From Achromobacter agilis (GTDB taxonomy: Bacteria; Pseudomonadota; Gammaproteobacteria; Burkholderiales; Burkholderiaceae_B), in NCBI RefSeq assembly GCF_900496965.1, contig NZ_UFQB01000007.1, forward strand, positions 124,001 through 188,000: a stretch of 64,000 bases of DNA. Direction: 5' to 3'. The notes under the pieces are model-generated. The model was given only the letters and a program-made list of their open reading frames with translations, was not told the DNA's origin and did not search any database. Within the stretch, counting starts at the first letter, position 1; each line of letters opens with the position of its first letter. Positions 53,484 through 62,828 of this stretch are shown piece by piece. The translations under genes and the position numbers were made by a program.

Positions 53484-54248
53484 CTAGCGGCCGTTCTGCT
53501 TCCCGCTTGCGACGTCCCATAGCGCCTGGGAGATCGGCTGCTCGCGCTCTTCGATGACATGCGCGATCAGCCCCGCCACCCGGCCTATGAGCGTCATGCC
53601 CTTGCCGAACTCAGGGCTGAGGCCCATGTCGAGCAACACCGCCGCCTTGGCGCCCGTCGCGTTCAACGGCACCGGCTTGCCGAATACGCGGCTTGCAGCC
53701 TCGGCCAGGGCCAGCACATAGCGGCAATGCCTGCCGTAGTAGCCGCAGTCGGCAGCCACCGCCAGTATCTTGTTGGAGCGCGGGTCGGCCTCGACGTGGA
53801 TGGGATGCCCGATTCCGGGAATGCGCCGGCGCGCCTCGCGCTCGCTCGCCACCACGCCTTCGGCATGCGCGGCCAACGCGGCCGCGTCCTCGTCGGAACC
53901 CTCGAAATCCGCCGCGGCCTGCTGCAGGAAGCGCGCGGCGTACTCCACCACGCCCAGATAGCGGCTGCCCGCGCCCAGCAGGCCGGCCGCCACCGCGCCC
54001 TGCATGGACTCCGGCGCTCCGTGCAGGGTCAGGCGGGTCGCCAGCGCGCTGGGCGTCAGGCCGTGGTCCGCCGCGGTCACCAGGAACATATTGATCATGC
54101 GGCGCTGGTTGGCGTCCGGAAAACTTCCCAGCACCGTCAGGCACAGGACATCGACAAAGTCGCGCTTGTCGATCAGGTCCTCGACCAGGTCATAACCTCT
54201 GATGCTGATGTGGTCGGCGTCGCCGCCGCCGATATCGCTCTTGAACAT
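53484..54248 (-). CDS. Citryl-CoA lyase/citrate synthase-like protein, 254 aa
   Basis: A short citrate synthase-fold protein, like the C-terminal part of ATP-citrate lyase or CCL. IGGGDADHISIRGYDLVEDL at the start, GAAV-type core (MQGAVAAGLLGAGSRYLG), RRIPGIGHPIH carrying the catalytic His, and a final LIGRVAGLIAHVIEE are visible. It probably cleaves or forms a C-C bond of a CoA-activated hydroxy acid. It is the last gene of the leftward LacI-controlled operon. Confidence 0.85.
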   Translation of the reverse strand: MFKSDIGGGDADHISIRGYDLVEDLIDKRDFVDVLCLTVLGSFPDANQRRMINMFLVTAADHGLTPSALATRLTLHGAPESMQGAVAAGLLGAGSRYLGVVEYAARFLQQAAADFEGSDEDAAALAAHAEGVVASEREARRRIPGIGHPIHVEADPRSNKILAVAADCGYYGRHCRYVLALAEAASRVFGKPVPLNATGAKAAVLLDMGLSPEFGKGMTLIGRVAGLIAHVIEEREQPISQALWDVASGKQNGR

Positions 54249-54279
54249 GTGCTTTCCTTTTCAGATTCGGGCGGGCCGC

Positions 54280-55260
54280 TTATTCCAGGCGCGCGCCCGA
54301 TTGGCGCACCACGGCTTTCCAACGCGGCACCTCTTCCTCCACGAAGCGCTGGAACTGCTGGTCGGACAAGCCCATGGGGAAACTGCTGATGGCCGCCATC
54401 GCGGCCACGACGTCCGGCGCCTGGGTAATCTGCCCGATCGCGCTGGCCAGCTTGGCGACCACGGCGTCCGGCGTGCCCGCGGGCACGAACACCCCCGACC
54501 AGCCCTCCAGCGCCGCATCCGGATAGCCTGCCTCGGCCATGGTGGGTACCGTCGGCATGGCGTCCAGCCGGTTCGAGCCCGCCACCGCCAGCGCGCGCAG
54601 CTTGCCCGCCTGGATATGCTGGCTTACCGATTCGGGGTAGCTGAACATGATCTCCACATTGCCCGCCAATACGTCGGACAGCGCCGGCCCCGCCCCCTTG
54701 TAGGGCACATGCGTCATGGAGATGCCCGCCGCCGATTGCAGCTTGGCCGCCGCCAGATGGGTCTGCGTGCCCGAGCCGGCCGAAGCGTAGTTCACCGCTC
54801 CCGGCCGTTGCTTGGCCGCCTGCACCAGGTCGCCCAGGCTGTGGTACGGCGTGGCGGCATTGGCCACCAGCACGGTCGACTGGCGGAACAGCGAGTGCAC
54901 CGCGCGCAGGTCCTTGGGCGGATCGATGCGCACGTTGTCGAACAGCGCCAGATTGGCGGCCTGCGTTCCGTGGGTGCCATACAGCAGCGTATAGCCGTCC
55001 GGCTTGGCATGCGCCACGGCCTCGGCGCCGATCATGCCGCTGGCGCCGGGCCGGTTCTCGACCACGACGGGCTGCCCCAGGATGTCGGCCAGTTTGCGCG
55101 CCAGCAGGCGCGACTGATTGTCGGATATGCCGGCCGCCGCGAACGGCACCACCAGCGTGAGGCTGTGGCTGGGGTAGTCTTGCGCGCGGGCTTGCGACCC
55201 CATCAGCAAGGCGCACGCGGCCGCGGCGGCCGCCATCAGTTTCCTGTTCCAGTTCTTCAT
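54280..55260 (-). CDS. Bug-family solute receptor, 326 aa
   Basis: Periplasmic binding protein with Sec signal ending near SQARAQ. Bug hallmarks are YPSHSLTLVVPFAAAGISDN, ENRPGASGMIGAEAV, KPDGYTLLYG and VPYKGAGPALSDVLAGNVE. GGAGGAAA precedes the ATG. It lies third in the LacI-controlled operon and should bind that pathway's carboxylate substrate. No TctA/TctB partner is encoded in the window. Confidence 0.92.
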   Translation of the reverse strand: MKNWNRKLMAAAAAACALLMGSQARAQDYPSHSLTLVVPFAAAGISDNQSRLLARKLADILGQPVVVENRPGASGMIGAEAVAHAKPDGYTLLYGTHGTQAANLALFDNVRIDPPKDLRAVHSLFRQSTVLVANAATPYHSLGDLVQAAKQRPGAVNYASAGSGTQTHLAAAKLQSAAGISMTHVPYKGAGPALSDVLAGNVEIMFSYPESVSQHIQAGKLRALAVAGSNRLDAMPTVPTMAEAGYPDAALEGWSGVFVPAGTPDAVVAKLASAIGQITQAPDVVAAMAAISSFPMGLSDQQFQRFVEEEVPRWKAVVRQSGARLE

Positions 55261-55287
55261 GCTTTCCTCCGGTGCGATTGCGCGGGC

Positions 55288-56097
55288 TTATTGATAGGAA
55301 TGCCGTCCGGCGGTGGTGCCCGCATCCACCGGCAGAACCACGCCCGTCATCCAGCGCGCCTCGTCGCTCGCCAGATAGCGGATGGCGTGCCCGACATCCC
55401 AGCCATTGCCCTCGGTGCGCAGCAGCGAACGCTTGCGGCGGATCTCGCGCTTTTCGTCCGACATGCCGCGCGCATACACCATGGGCGTGTGGACCATGCC
55501 CGGAGCCACGCAGTTGACGCGTATTCCCTCTTCCCCGTGATGCGCGGCCATGGCGCGGGTCATATTGACCACCGCGCCCTTCGACGTGGGATAGAGCAGG
55601 CTGGGATGGCCGCCCATCAGGCCCGCCACCGACGCCACGTTCACGATGGCGCCGCGCCCCTGCTCGCGCATGGCCGGAATGCAATGGCGCGCCATCAGCA
55701 CCATCGACGTGACATTGATCCGCAGGGCCCGGTCCCATTCCTCCAGGTCCAGATCGACTGCGTTGCCGGCCGGGCCGCCCACGCCCACGTTATTGACCAG
55801 GATGTCGAGCCGGCCCCAGCGCTGCCGGACCTCGCGCACAGCTTGGGCGCATTGCGCATCGACGCTCACGTCGCAGGGCAGGATCAGCGCCTCGCCGCCT
55901 TCGTCCTCGATCATGCGCCGCGTCACCTCCGCCCATTCCTCGACGGCGTCGATCAACGCCACGCGCGCGCCGTCGCGCGCCAGCAGGATGGCGGCGGCCC
56001 GGCCGTTGCCGATGCCGTCGGCGCGCGAACCCGCGCCCGTCACGATGGCCACCCGGCCTTCCAGCGACCGCCCGGCGGCCTGGATTTCCATGCTCAT
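55288..56097 (-). CDS. Short-chain dehydrogenase/reductase, 269 aa
   Basis: SDR with cofactor motif VTGAGSRADGIGNGRA (an insert compared with the usual TGxxxGxG), the NNVGVGG strand, Ser in VNVASVAGLMGG, and YPTSK. ALIDAVEEW after strand 2 suggests NAD(H). ATG 56097 has GGGGAA at good spacing; ATG 56118 overlaps the upstream ligase end. The short distances in the operon point to a hydroxyacyl oxidation step. GTTAGRHSYQ is its C-terminus. Confidence 0.9.
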   Translation of the reverse strand: MSMEIQAAGRSLEGRVAIVTGAGSRADGIGNGRAAAILLARDGARVALIDAVEEWAEVTRRMIEDEGGEALILPCDVSVDAQCAQAVREVRQRWGRLDILVNNVGVGGPAGNAVDLDLEEWDRALRINVTSMVLMARHCIPAMREQGRGAIVNVASVAGLMGGHPSLLYPTSKGAVVNMTRAMAAHHGEEGIRVNCVAPGMVHTPMVYARGMSDEKREIRRKRSLLRTEGNGWDVGHAIRYLASDEARWMTGVVLPVDAGTTAGRHSYQ

Positions 56098-56117
56098 AGT
56101 CTTCCCCTGTATTTCCA

Positions 56118-57686
56118 TTAATTGATCTTGCGCTTGCGGTCGCCCCAATAGCGGGCGCGCAACTGGTTCTTGTCGGGCTTGCCCAGCGTAGTCAGGGGCA
56201 GCGCGTCCACGAAATCGATCGACTTCGGCGTGTTGACTGGCCCTTTTGCATTGCGCACTGCCGCCTTCAGGTCGTCTTCGGTGACGGCGCCTCCGGGCCG
56301 CAGCACCACCACGGCCTTGACCGCCTCGCCCCATTTATCGTCGGGTACGCCGATCACGGCTGCCGCGGCCACCGTGGGATGCGCCGCCAGCACGTTCTCG
56401 ACTTCCTTCGGATAGACGTTGAAGCCGCCCGAAATAATCATGTCCTTCTTGCGGTCGACGAGGAAGTAATAGCCGTGGGGGTCGCGATAGGCCATGTCGC
56501 CGGTGTGCAGCCAGCCGTTGCGCAGCACTTCCGCCGTCAGGTCCGGCTGCTTCCAATAGCCCTCCATCACCAAGGGGCTGCGCACGCACAGCTCGCCTAT
56601 CTCGCCCGGCTCGACCGGTTGGTCCTGGTCGTCCAGCAACTCCACCGTCACGCCCGGATACGGCATGCCCGCCGAGCCCAGCGTATTGACGTCGGTGCGC
56701 GCATGGTCTTCCTGGGACAGGAACAGGATGTTGCTGGGACTTTCGGTCTGGCCGTAGCTCTGGACCAGCACGGGCCCGAACACGCGCAGCGCTTCCTCGA
56801 TGCGCGCGGGAGCCATGGGCGACGCGCCGTACGACAACAGCCGCAGCGACGAAAAATCGGCTCCCTGGCACAGCGGATGGTCCAGGATCGCGTACACCAT
56901 GGTGGGCACCAGGAAGCTGAAGGAAGCCCGGTGCGCCTGCAGCGCCGCGATGTATTTCTCGGGATCGAACCCCCGCTGCAGGATGATGGTTCCGCCGCGC
57001 CACAGCGTGGGCACCAGCATCGCGCCGGCGCCGTGCGAGATGGGCGTGGGGCACAGCAGGCGCAATTCCGCCGGCAGCTGGCGCGCGGCCAGCAGAAGCA
57101 CCGCCTGCATCCACATCGAGCGGTTGGTCAGCATGACGCCCTTCGGCTTGCCCGTGGTGCCGCCGGTATAGGCGAGGCGGATGACGTCATCGGCCTCGGC
57201 CGTGACGCGCAAGGGCGCGGGCTCCTGTTCCTGCGCATACTCCCAGAAGGATGCCTGGCCCGCCACGCCACTGTCGTGCGAATACCAGTGGCGCACGGCG
57301 GGGCAATGCTCGCGCAGCGCATCCAGCCGCTCCCGGTAGCCCCCGTCCGCGATGAAGAAGCATGCCTCGGCGTCGCGGACGATGTACGCGTGGTCATCCA
57401 GCCCGCCCATGCCGTGCAGCGTGACCGAGCGCAACCCCATCAGGTAGGCGGCCGCCATCACCACGAATACGTCGCTGCGGTTTCCTGAGAGCTGGGCAAC
57501 GCCGTCGCCGCGCTTGAGCCCCAACGCCGAGAACGCCGCCATGGCCTGGCCGATGCGACGTCCAAGCTGGCGATAGCTGAGCTGGGACTGCTCGTCGATG
57601 AACGCCACGCGGTCCGGATAGCGCGCGATCGCCTGGATGATCAAGTCGCCGATGGTGCCTCCGACATGGGCACGGTGTGTAGTCAT
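56118..57686 (-). CDS. Acyl-CoA synthetase (AMP-forming), 522 aa
   Basis: Adenylate-forming ligase that activates a carboxylic acid to its CoA ester. P-loop LAYTGGTTGKPKGVMLTNRS is at about residues 172-191. Then come YGQTESPSN, the GWLHTGDMAYRD motif and the hinge DRKKDMIISGGFNVYPKEVE. The catalytic Lys is in the C-terminal TTLGKPDKNQL. It is the first gene of the LacI-controlled leftward operon; the operator in its promoter spacer is listed separately. Confidence 0.93.
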   Translation of the reverse strand: MTTHRAHVGGTIGDLIIQAIARYPDRVAFIDEQSQLSYRQLGRRIGQAMAAFSALGLKRGDGVAQLSGNRSDVFVVMAAAYLMGLRSVTLHGMGGLDDHAYIVRDAEACFFIADGGYRERLDALREHCPAVRHWYSHDSGVAGQASFWEYAQEQEPAPLRVTAEADDVIRLAYTGGTTGKPKGVMLTNRSMWMQAVLLLAARQLPAELRLLCPTPISHGAGAMLVPTLWRGGTIILQRGFDPEKYIAALQAHRASFSFLVPTMVYAILDHPLCQGADFSSLRLLSYGASPMAPARIEEALRVFGPVLVQSYGQTESPSNILFLSQEDHARTDVNTLGSAGMPYPGVTVELLDDQDQPVEPGEIGELCVRSPLVMEGYWKQPDLTAEVLRNGWLHTGDMAYRDPHGYYFLVDRKKDMIISGGFNVYPKEVENVLAAHPTVAAAAVIGVPDDKWGEAVKAVVVLRPGGAVTEDDLKAAVRNAKGPVNTPKSIDFVDALPLTTLGKPDKNQLRARYWGDRKRKIN

Positions 57687-57732
57687 TGCTGTCCTTGTGT
57701 GAGGGCGGTGCGACGGCTAGGCACAAGACCTT

Positions 57733-57744
57733 TGCATCGTTTCA
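57733..57744. promoter_or_regulatory. LacI-type operator A (secondary)
   Basis: TGCATCGTTTCA shares the central CG and the right half-site of operator B, with two mismatches in its symmetry. It lies 56 bases away in the leader of the ligase gene and could support repression by looping or a roadblock. Confidence 0.5.
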
Positions 57745-57774
57745 CCATCATGTTTATCTGCTCAACGAATGCGG

Positions 57775-57804
57775 AGTATATGCTCAAATGAATCGTTTCA
57801 TCAA
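57775..57804 (-). promoter_or_regulatory. Promoter of the acyl-CoA ligase operon
   Basis: Leftward TTGATG (57799-57804) and TATACT (57775-57780) are spaced by 18 bases; the -10 matches five of six consensus bases. The LacI-type operator 57789-57800 fills the spacer, so bound repressor would exclude polymerase. Confidence 0.65.
57789..57800. promoter_or_regulatory. LacI-type operator B (primary, acyl-CoA ligase operon)
   Basis: TGAATCGTTTCA is a 12-bp palindrome with a central CG and one mismatch between half-sites. It lies between -35 and -10 of the leftward promoter, 95 bases before the LacI gene. Confidence 0.65.
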
Positions 57805-57894
57805 CAGAACAAGAAATGACTGGACGTCGGGCCTTCGCCAGGCGTGCTCGCGGACGGGCCTGGGTTATACTTTCGCGCTGCAAAAGGGATCTAC

Positions 57895-58929
57895 ATGCGG
57901 CAAAAAAAAATCAGCATCCGGGACGTCGCGGCCCTGGCTGGCACCTCGGTGGGCAGCGCGTCTCGCGTGATCAACGGCGCCGCCAACGTCACGCCCGAAG
58001 TTCGCGCTAAAGTCGAACGCGCCATCGCCGCGCTGCGTTATCGCCCCAATCATGCGGCGCAGGCTTTGCGTTCGCGCAGCAGCAAGACCATCGGCTGCAT
58101 GTTCTCCGACGTCACCAACCCTCTCTATGCGCGCGCGTTCCGGGCGCTCGAGGCCCGCTTCTTCAACGCCGGCTACATGCTGCTGCTGGCTAACGGGCTC
58201 AATGACCCGAAGCGCGAAGTCAGCATCCTGAACACTTTCCAGCTGCGCGGCATGGACGGCGTGATCATCGCGCCGGGCAACGAGCGCGATCCCGACGTGC
58301 TGGATGCGGTGCAGAACCTGACCATGCCTGCGGTGATCTACGACCGCGACATGGACGTCAAGGCGGACGCCGTCCTGTACGACCACGCCAAAGGCATTGC
58401 CGATACGGTCCGTCATCTGATTTCCCTTGGCCATACCCGGATCGCTCTCGTGCTGTGGCAGGCCCGCAGCCGCCCCGTGCGCAGGCGCATCGAAGGCTAC
58501 AAGGCGGCGTTCAAGGCGGCGCACCTGCCCGTTCCCGACCTGCTGATCCAGGGGCCCTCCCCCACCAGTTCGGCCTACGACGCCATCACCGACCTGCTGG
58601 GCCGGCCCGATGCGCCCACAGCCATCATTGCGCAGGGCACGCAAACCCTGAGCAGCACGTTGCGGGCCATCGCGACGATGGGCAAGCGGGTGCCCGAAGA
58701 CATCTCCGTGGTCGGCATCGGGGATTCCGACTTCGCCGAGGACTACGCGCCCCCGTTGACCGTGCTGCGCACACCGGTGGAATCGGTGGCCGACTGCGCT
58801 TCGGCGATGCTGCTGGAACGCATCCAGGCCCGCAGCGGCGAAGCGCAATCCGAGCCCCGCACCAGCGTTTTTCCCTATGCGCTGATCGAGCGCCAATCCT
58901 GCGGCCCCGTCAAGCGACGCGCAGGATGA
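57895..58929 (+). CDS. LacI family transcriptional regulator, 344 aa
   Basis: N-terminal LacI helix-turn-helix and hinge helix (ISIRDVAALAGTSVGSASRV, then RPNHAAQALRSR) and a periplasmic-binding-like effector domain (IGCMFSDVTNPLYARAFRAL, then PEDISVVGIGDSDFAEDYAP). ATG 57895 has AAAGGGA upstream; the frame opens 17 codons earlier. A TATACT hexamer at 57866-57871 may be its -10. It is divergent from the ligase operon and its 3' end overlaps the convergent quinone oxidoreductase gene by 20 bases. It is the likely repressor of both flanking operons. Confidence 0.92.
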   Translation: MRQKKISIRDVAALAGTSVGSASRVINGAANVTPEVRAKVERAIAALRYRPNHAAQALRSRSSKTIGCMFSDVTNPLYARAFRALEARFFNAGYMLLLANGLNDPKREVSILNTFQLRGMDGVIIAPGNERDPDVLDAVQNLTMPAVIYDRDMDVKADAVLYDHAKGIADTVRHLISLGHTRIALVLWQARSRPVRRRIEGYKAAFKAAHLPVPDLLIQGPSPTSSAYDAITDLLGRPDAPTAIIAQGTQTLSSTLRAIATMGKRVPEDISVVGIGDSDFAEDYAPPLTVLRTPVESVADCASAMLLERIQARSGEAQSEPRTSVFPYALIERQSCGPVKRRAG

Positions 58930-59887
58930 TCTTGCCGAAGTGGCCATTGGCGCACATATAGGCCAGGGCCTGCGCGCCTTGCTCCAACGTGAACTCGCGA
59001 TCCACCGGCAGGCTCAGCTTCCCATCCTTCAAGGGGCCGCTCAGGTCGCGCAGCATGCTCGCGGTGATCCGCCTGACTTCCTCGCGGGTGCGGGTGCGGA
59101 ACGTGACGCCGCTGTAGCGCACCCGCCGCAAGGCATGCAGATCGAAATCGAAGCTGCCCGCCCGGCCCGCCAGCCGGCCCACGTTCACGATATGCCCTTC
59201 GATGGCGGTAGCCGCCAGGGTTTCGTTGATGCTCGGCCCCGACAGCATGTCCACCACCAGGTCCGCTCCCCTGCCGGCCGTGGCATCCAGCACCTGCCCG
59301 GACCAGCCGGAGACGGAAGGATCGACGACCAGGTCCATGCCCAGCCCGGCCAGGCGCTGGCGCTTTTCCGCATTGGTCGAACTGCCTCCCACCCAGCCCG
59401 CCTTCAGACAGCGCGCGATCCGCAGCGCCATCAGGCCCACGGCGCTCGACGCGCCATGGATCAACAGCGACGCGCCCGCCCGCAGGCCTCCGTGGGTCAC
59501 CAGCGCGTCGTGCATGGTCTGCAGCGCGATGGGCAAGGTGGCGGCCTGCGCGGGTTCCAGTCCGTCCGGCATGGGCAGCACGCGCCCCCAGTCTGCGACC
59601 GCATAGTCCGCAAAGGCCCCGCGCCCCGAACCCATGACGCGCTGTCCGACGCGGACATGGCCCGGCACCTCGGCTCCCACCGCGTCCACGACCCCGGCCC
59701 ACTCCAGGCCCAGGATGGCGCCCGGCCCTCCGGCGTCCCCGTGGCGGCGGCCTTCGGCCATGTAGAGGTCGGCGCGGTTGAGGGCGCAGGCCTGCACCCG
59801 CAGCCGGACTTCCGCCGGCCCCGGCCGCGGCACCGGCGCCCGGGCCAGCACAGGTCCGTCCGCCCCAAGGACGAGCGCACGCATCAT
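58910..59887 (-). CDS. Zinc-free quinone oxidoreductase-type (MDR) protein, 325 aa
   Basis: Medium-chain dehydrogenase of the NADPH:quinone reductase group. The catalytic-domain signature is VRLRVQACALNRADLYMAEG, the nucleotide motif LLIHGASSAVGLMALRIA, and structural-zinc cysteines are absent. The open frame starts with GTG 59896 inside the preceding Bug stop; ATG 59887 or 59884 is more likely. It is the last gene of the second leftward operon. It may reduce an enoyl or quinone intermediate. Confidence 0.87.
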   Translation of the reverse strand: MMRALVLGADGPVLARAPVPRPGPAEVRLRVQACALNRADLYMAEGRRHGDAGGPGAILGLEWAGVVDAVGAEVPGHVRVGQRVMGSGRGAFADYAVADWGRVLPMPDGLEPAQAATLPIALQTMHDALVTHGGLRAGASLLIHGASSAVGLMALRIARCLKAGWVGGSSTNAEKRQRLAGLGMDLVVDPSVSGWSGQVLDATAGRGADLVVDMLSGPSINETLAATAIEGHIVNVGRLAGRAGSFDFDLHALRRVRYSGVTFRTRTREEVRRITASMLRDLSGPLKDGKLSLPVDREFTLEQGAQALAYMCANGHFGKIILRVA

Positions 59888-59895
59888 CGTGGCCA

Positions 59896-60903
59896 CTATT
59901 GCGCCTTCGCGCCCGACTTCTTGACGATGTCGCCCCAGCGGTCGATCTCGCTGTCGACGAAGGCCTTGAACTGGTCAACGCCCATCAGGTCGATCTGGAT
60001 GCCGGCCTCATCGAAGCGCTCACGCACCGAATCGCTTGCCAGCGCCTGATTGATGACGGCGTTGAGCTTTTCCACGATAGGCCGCGGCGTGCCGGCGGGC
60101 GCGAAGATGCCGCTCCAGCTGGTGACCTCGTAGCCTGGGACGCCGGCCTCCATCAGCGTGGGCACGTCCGGCAGCACGGAGGCGCGGTTGCGGCTGGTCA
60201 CGCCCAGGGCGCGCACCTTGCCGGCCTGGATGTGCGGCAGGGAAACGTTCAGGTTGTCGAACATGAGCTGGATGTGCCCGGCCAGCAGGTCGTTCATGGC
60301 CGGGCCGCCGCCGCGATACGGCACGTGGGTGAAGCGGGTGCCCGTCAGCACCTGGAACAGTTCGCCCGACATGTGGATGCTGCTGCCCGCGCCGGATGAT
60401 CCCATCATCAGCTTGCCCGGATTCGCCTTCGCCCACGCGATCAGTTCCTGCACCGTTTTGGCGGGCACCGAAGGGTTCACCACCAGCACGTTCGTGCCTG
60501 CCGTCATGCGCGCAATGGGCTCGAAATCCTTGCGCGCGTCGAAAGCCGGATTCTCGTACAGCGTCGGATTGATTCCGTGCGTTCCGATCGTTCCCTGCAG
60601 CAGGGTGTAGCCGTCGGGCGGCGAACCCGCCACGTGCGCGGCGCCGATGTTGCCGCCGGCGCCGCCGCGATTCTCCACGACGACGGGCTGGCCGAGGATC
60701 TTCGACATGGCTTCCGCCAGGATTCGGCCCGTCGTATCCGTGGAGCCGCCAGGCGGGAAGGGAATTACGTATCGGATGGGTCGCTCCGGATAGGCGGCGG
60801 CCGCCAGACCGGGCACGGCGGCCACGGCGCTTGCGGCCATGCCTAGCGCCAGCATGCGCTTCATGCCCAGCACGGCCAGGCGCAAGAAAAAGCGAGGGTT
60901 CAT
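59896..60903 (-). CDS. Bug-family solute receptor, 335 aa
   Basis: Periplasmic carboxylate receptor with signal peptide ending near GLAAAA. YPERPIRYVIPFPPGGSTDT, ENRGGAGGNIGAAHV, PPDGYTLLQG and VPYRGGGPAMNDLLAGHIQ are standard. GGAG precedes the ATG. It is one of two receptors in this operon; no membrane partner is present. Confidence 0.92.
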   Translation of the reverse strand: MNPRFFLRLAVLGMKRMLALGMAASAVAAVPGLAAAAYPERPIRYVIPFPPGGSTDTTGRILAEAMSKILGQPVVVENRGGAGGNIGAAHVAGSPPDGYTLLQGTIGTHGINPTLYENPAFDARKDFEPIARMTAGTNVLVVNPSVPAKTVQELIAWAKANPGKLMMGSSGAGSSIHMSGELFQVLTGTRFTHVPYRGGGPAMNDLLAGHIQLMFDNLNVSLPHIQAGKVRALGVTSRNRASVLPDVPTLMEAGVPGYEVTSWSGIFAPAGTPRPIVEKLNAVINQALASDSVRERFDEAGIQIDLMGVDQFKAFVDSEIDRWGDIVKKSGAKAQ

Positions 60904-60948
60904 CGTTGTCTCCTGGTGTTGTTATGTATGAGTGCGGCGTGCGCCGCC

Positions 60949-61759
60949 CTATTTGCGCAAGACGATGCCGGCCGACATGCCTCCGTCCACCGGCAATTCA
61001 ACAGCGTTGATATAGCTGGCCTCGTCGGACAACAGGAACCGGATCGCGGCCGCCACTTCTTCCGCGGTTCCCTGCCGTCCGAAAGGCATGGGCTGCGCCA
61101 GCCGGTCCGGCCTGGCCTGGGTGGCCGCCCGGCCCATGGGCGTGTCGATCAGGCCCAGCACCACGGTGTTGGCCCGTATGCCCGCCGGCTGGCCTTCCAG
61201 CGCCACCGCCCGGCATACGGCCGACAGCGCCGCTTTCGACGTTTCGTAGGCGGGGTTGCGCCCGCCCGGACGGCGCGATGCGGTGGATGATACGAATACG
61301 ATGGAGCCCCCCCGGCGCCATTCTGGGCAATGCATATTTGGCGCAGAACACATGCGCCCGGGTATTGACGTTCAGCACCGCGTCCCAGTTCTCGGGGGTC
61401 AGTCCCGACAGCGGCGTGCGGTGGCTGACGCCCACGTTCAGGACCAGGCCGTCCAATCCGCCAAGGGCCTCGGCCGCCCGGTCGATCATGCCCTCGATCT
61501 GCGCCACGTCCGACACGTCGGCCTGCAAGGCCATCGCCTGCCCGCCAAGCTCGGAGATATCGCCCACGGTGCGCTCCGCGGCCTCGAGGTCGCGGTCGGC
61601 GCAAGCCACGCGCGCGCCGGCGCGCGCCAGCGCCAGGCACGCGGCATTGCCATTCGCCGCAGGCTGGCGCGCGCCGGACGAGCGCCCCGCCCCCACCACC
61701 AGGATGCGGCGGCCCTCCAGGCACGATGCGGCGGCTTCGGATTTCTGTACTAGGCTCAT
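60949..61759 (-). pseudogene. Short-chain dehydrogenase/reductase, frameshifted at a G7/C7 run
   Basis: The 5' part (from ATG 61759) carries the cofactor motif VVGAGRSSGARQ with NVGVSHRTPL, up to CAKYALPRMAP. The 3' part in the next frame carries GGSIVFVSSTASRR, YETSKAAL (the catalytic Tyr and Lys) and NAVELPVDGGMSAG. The join falls at C7 on the plus strand (61307-61313). Six bases there would give an intact 269-residue SDR reading MAPGGSIVFVSS. So it is a one-base insertion, a sequencing error or a phase-variable site. It is the third gene of the second LacI-linked operon. Confidence 0.85.
61307..61313. other. Homopolymer C7 frameshift site in the SDR gene
   Basis: Seven consecutive C bases (G7 on the coding strand) lie exactly where the SDR reading frame breaks. 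One base fewer restores a complete SDR. Confidence 0.8.
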
Positions 61760-61790
61760 GATGGACTCTTGATGGAAGGAGCGCGGCGGC

Positions 61791-62804
61791 TCAAAGCGTG
61801 GCCACCGGAGTGACGGGAGATCCCACTGCGCCGGGCAGGCGCAGCGGCGGCGCGGTCAGCAGGAATTTCGAGCGTCCTTGCGCGGCCAGGGCGTGCGCCA
61901 GCTCGGACAGGTGCCAAAGCTCGCCCAAGGGGATCCCGTACTGGAACAGGCACAACTGATGCAGGGGCAAGCGCGCGCAGGGCTCCGCAGCCGGCCGGCC
62001 CGGTATGCCTTCGACCGCGTAGTTGTCGGCGCAGAGCGCGGCAATCCCGCTATCGACGATCCAGCGCCGCAGGCGCTCATCGCGCCCATCCAGCACGGCG
62101 CAGCTGCTATCGAGCACCGCCGCGTCGGGCGCGCCGCCCATGGCCACGATCTTGTCGGCGAACCCCGTGTACAGGCACAGCATGTCGCCGGACTGGATAT
62201 CGCCGCCGGCGGCATCCACGGCGCGCATCAGCAGCTCATAGCCCACATACTGGCGCACGTCGCCGCACAGCGCATGCAGGTCCAGTAGCACGCCGCGCGA
62301 TTGGATGGCTTTTTCCGCCATGGTCTGGATACCCAGGCGATGCGCGCCCGGCGGCGCCCCGTCTTCGGGACCGACAACGTCGACGCCGGCGCGAAAGCCG
62401 TTGTAGTACACCGCCACGGGTTCGCCATTTCCCTCCACGTCGAACCGGTGCCCCACGTGGGCGAAGCTGTCCCACTGGGTGGAGTACTGCGTGTGCAGGG
62501 TTACCGCGTCATCGCAGACAACGTCCGTATGCGCGTGGCCGTCAGGGTCGACGGGCAGGTTGTAGACGGGACGCCCATCCCGCCGCGTCGGCGCCAGCAC
62601 CGGCGGATGGCGGCGCGGATTCAGCACATTGCCGCCCGGCAGGTTCAGCGGCAGGCTCAGGCAGATGCTGCGCCCCTCCCACACTTCGCGCACTCCCCGC
62701 AGGACCGCCTCGGGCGTGATCAGGTTCAGCCGGCCCAGTTCGTCGTCCGGCCCGAAGTCGCCCCAGTTCGATTCCGAGGGCCGTACTTTCCAGCGTGGGT
62801 TCAT
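61791..62804 (-). CDS. Cyclase-family metal-dependent hydrolase (kynurenine formamidase-like), 337 aa
   Basis: PF04199-type protein. SNWGDFGPDDELGRLNLITP at the start is typical of the long-chain cyclase family, and the metal motif is HTQYSTQWDSFAHVGHRFD, a variant of HxGTHxDxPxH. A later GIAALCADNYAVEG belongs to the same group. It may open a lactone or amide ring of the pathway substrate. It lies between the Bug and SDR genes, 24 bases after the first. Confidence 0.85.
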   Translation of the reverse strand: MNPRWKVRPSESNWGDFGPDDELGRLNLITPEAVLRGVREVWEGRSICLSLPLNLPGGNVLNPRRHPPVLAPTRRDGRPVYNLPVDPDGHAHTDVVCDDAVTLHTQYSTQWDSFAHVGHRFDVEGNGEPVAVYYNGFRAGVDVVGPEDGAPPGAHRLGIQTMAEKAIQSRGVLLDLHALCGDVRQYVGYELLMRAVDAAGGDIQSGDMLCLYTGFADKIVAMGGAPDAAVLDSSCAVLDGRDERLRRWIVDSGIAALCADNYAVEGIPGRPAAEPCARLPLHQLCLFQYGIPLGELWHLSELAHALAAQGRSKFLLTAPPLRLPGAVGSPVTPVATL

Positions 62805-62828
62805 TTTCTATCGTTCCTTGCCATCACA

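Noticed and set aside
57731-57800. Small repeat or CRISPR-like spacing of ATCGTTTCA copies
   Set aside because: Only two copies 56 bases apart; they fit LacI operators, not an array.
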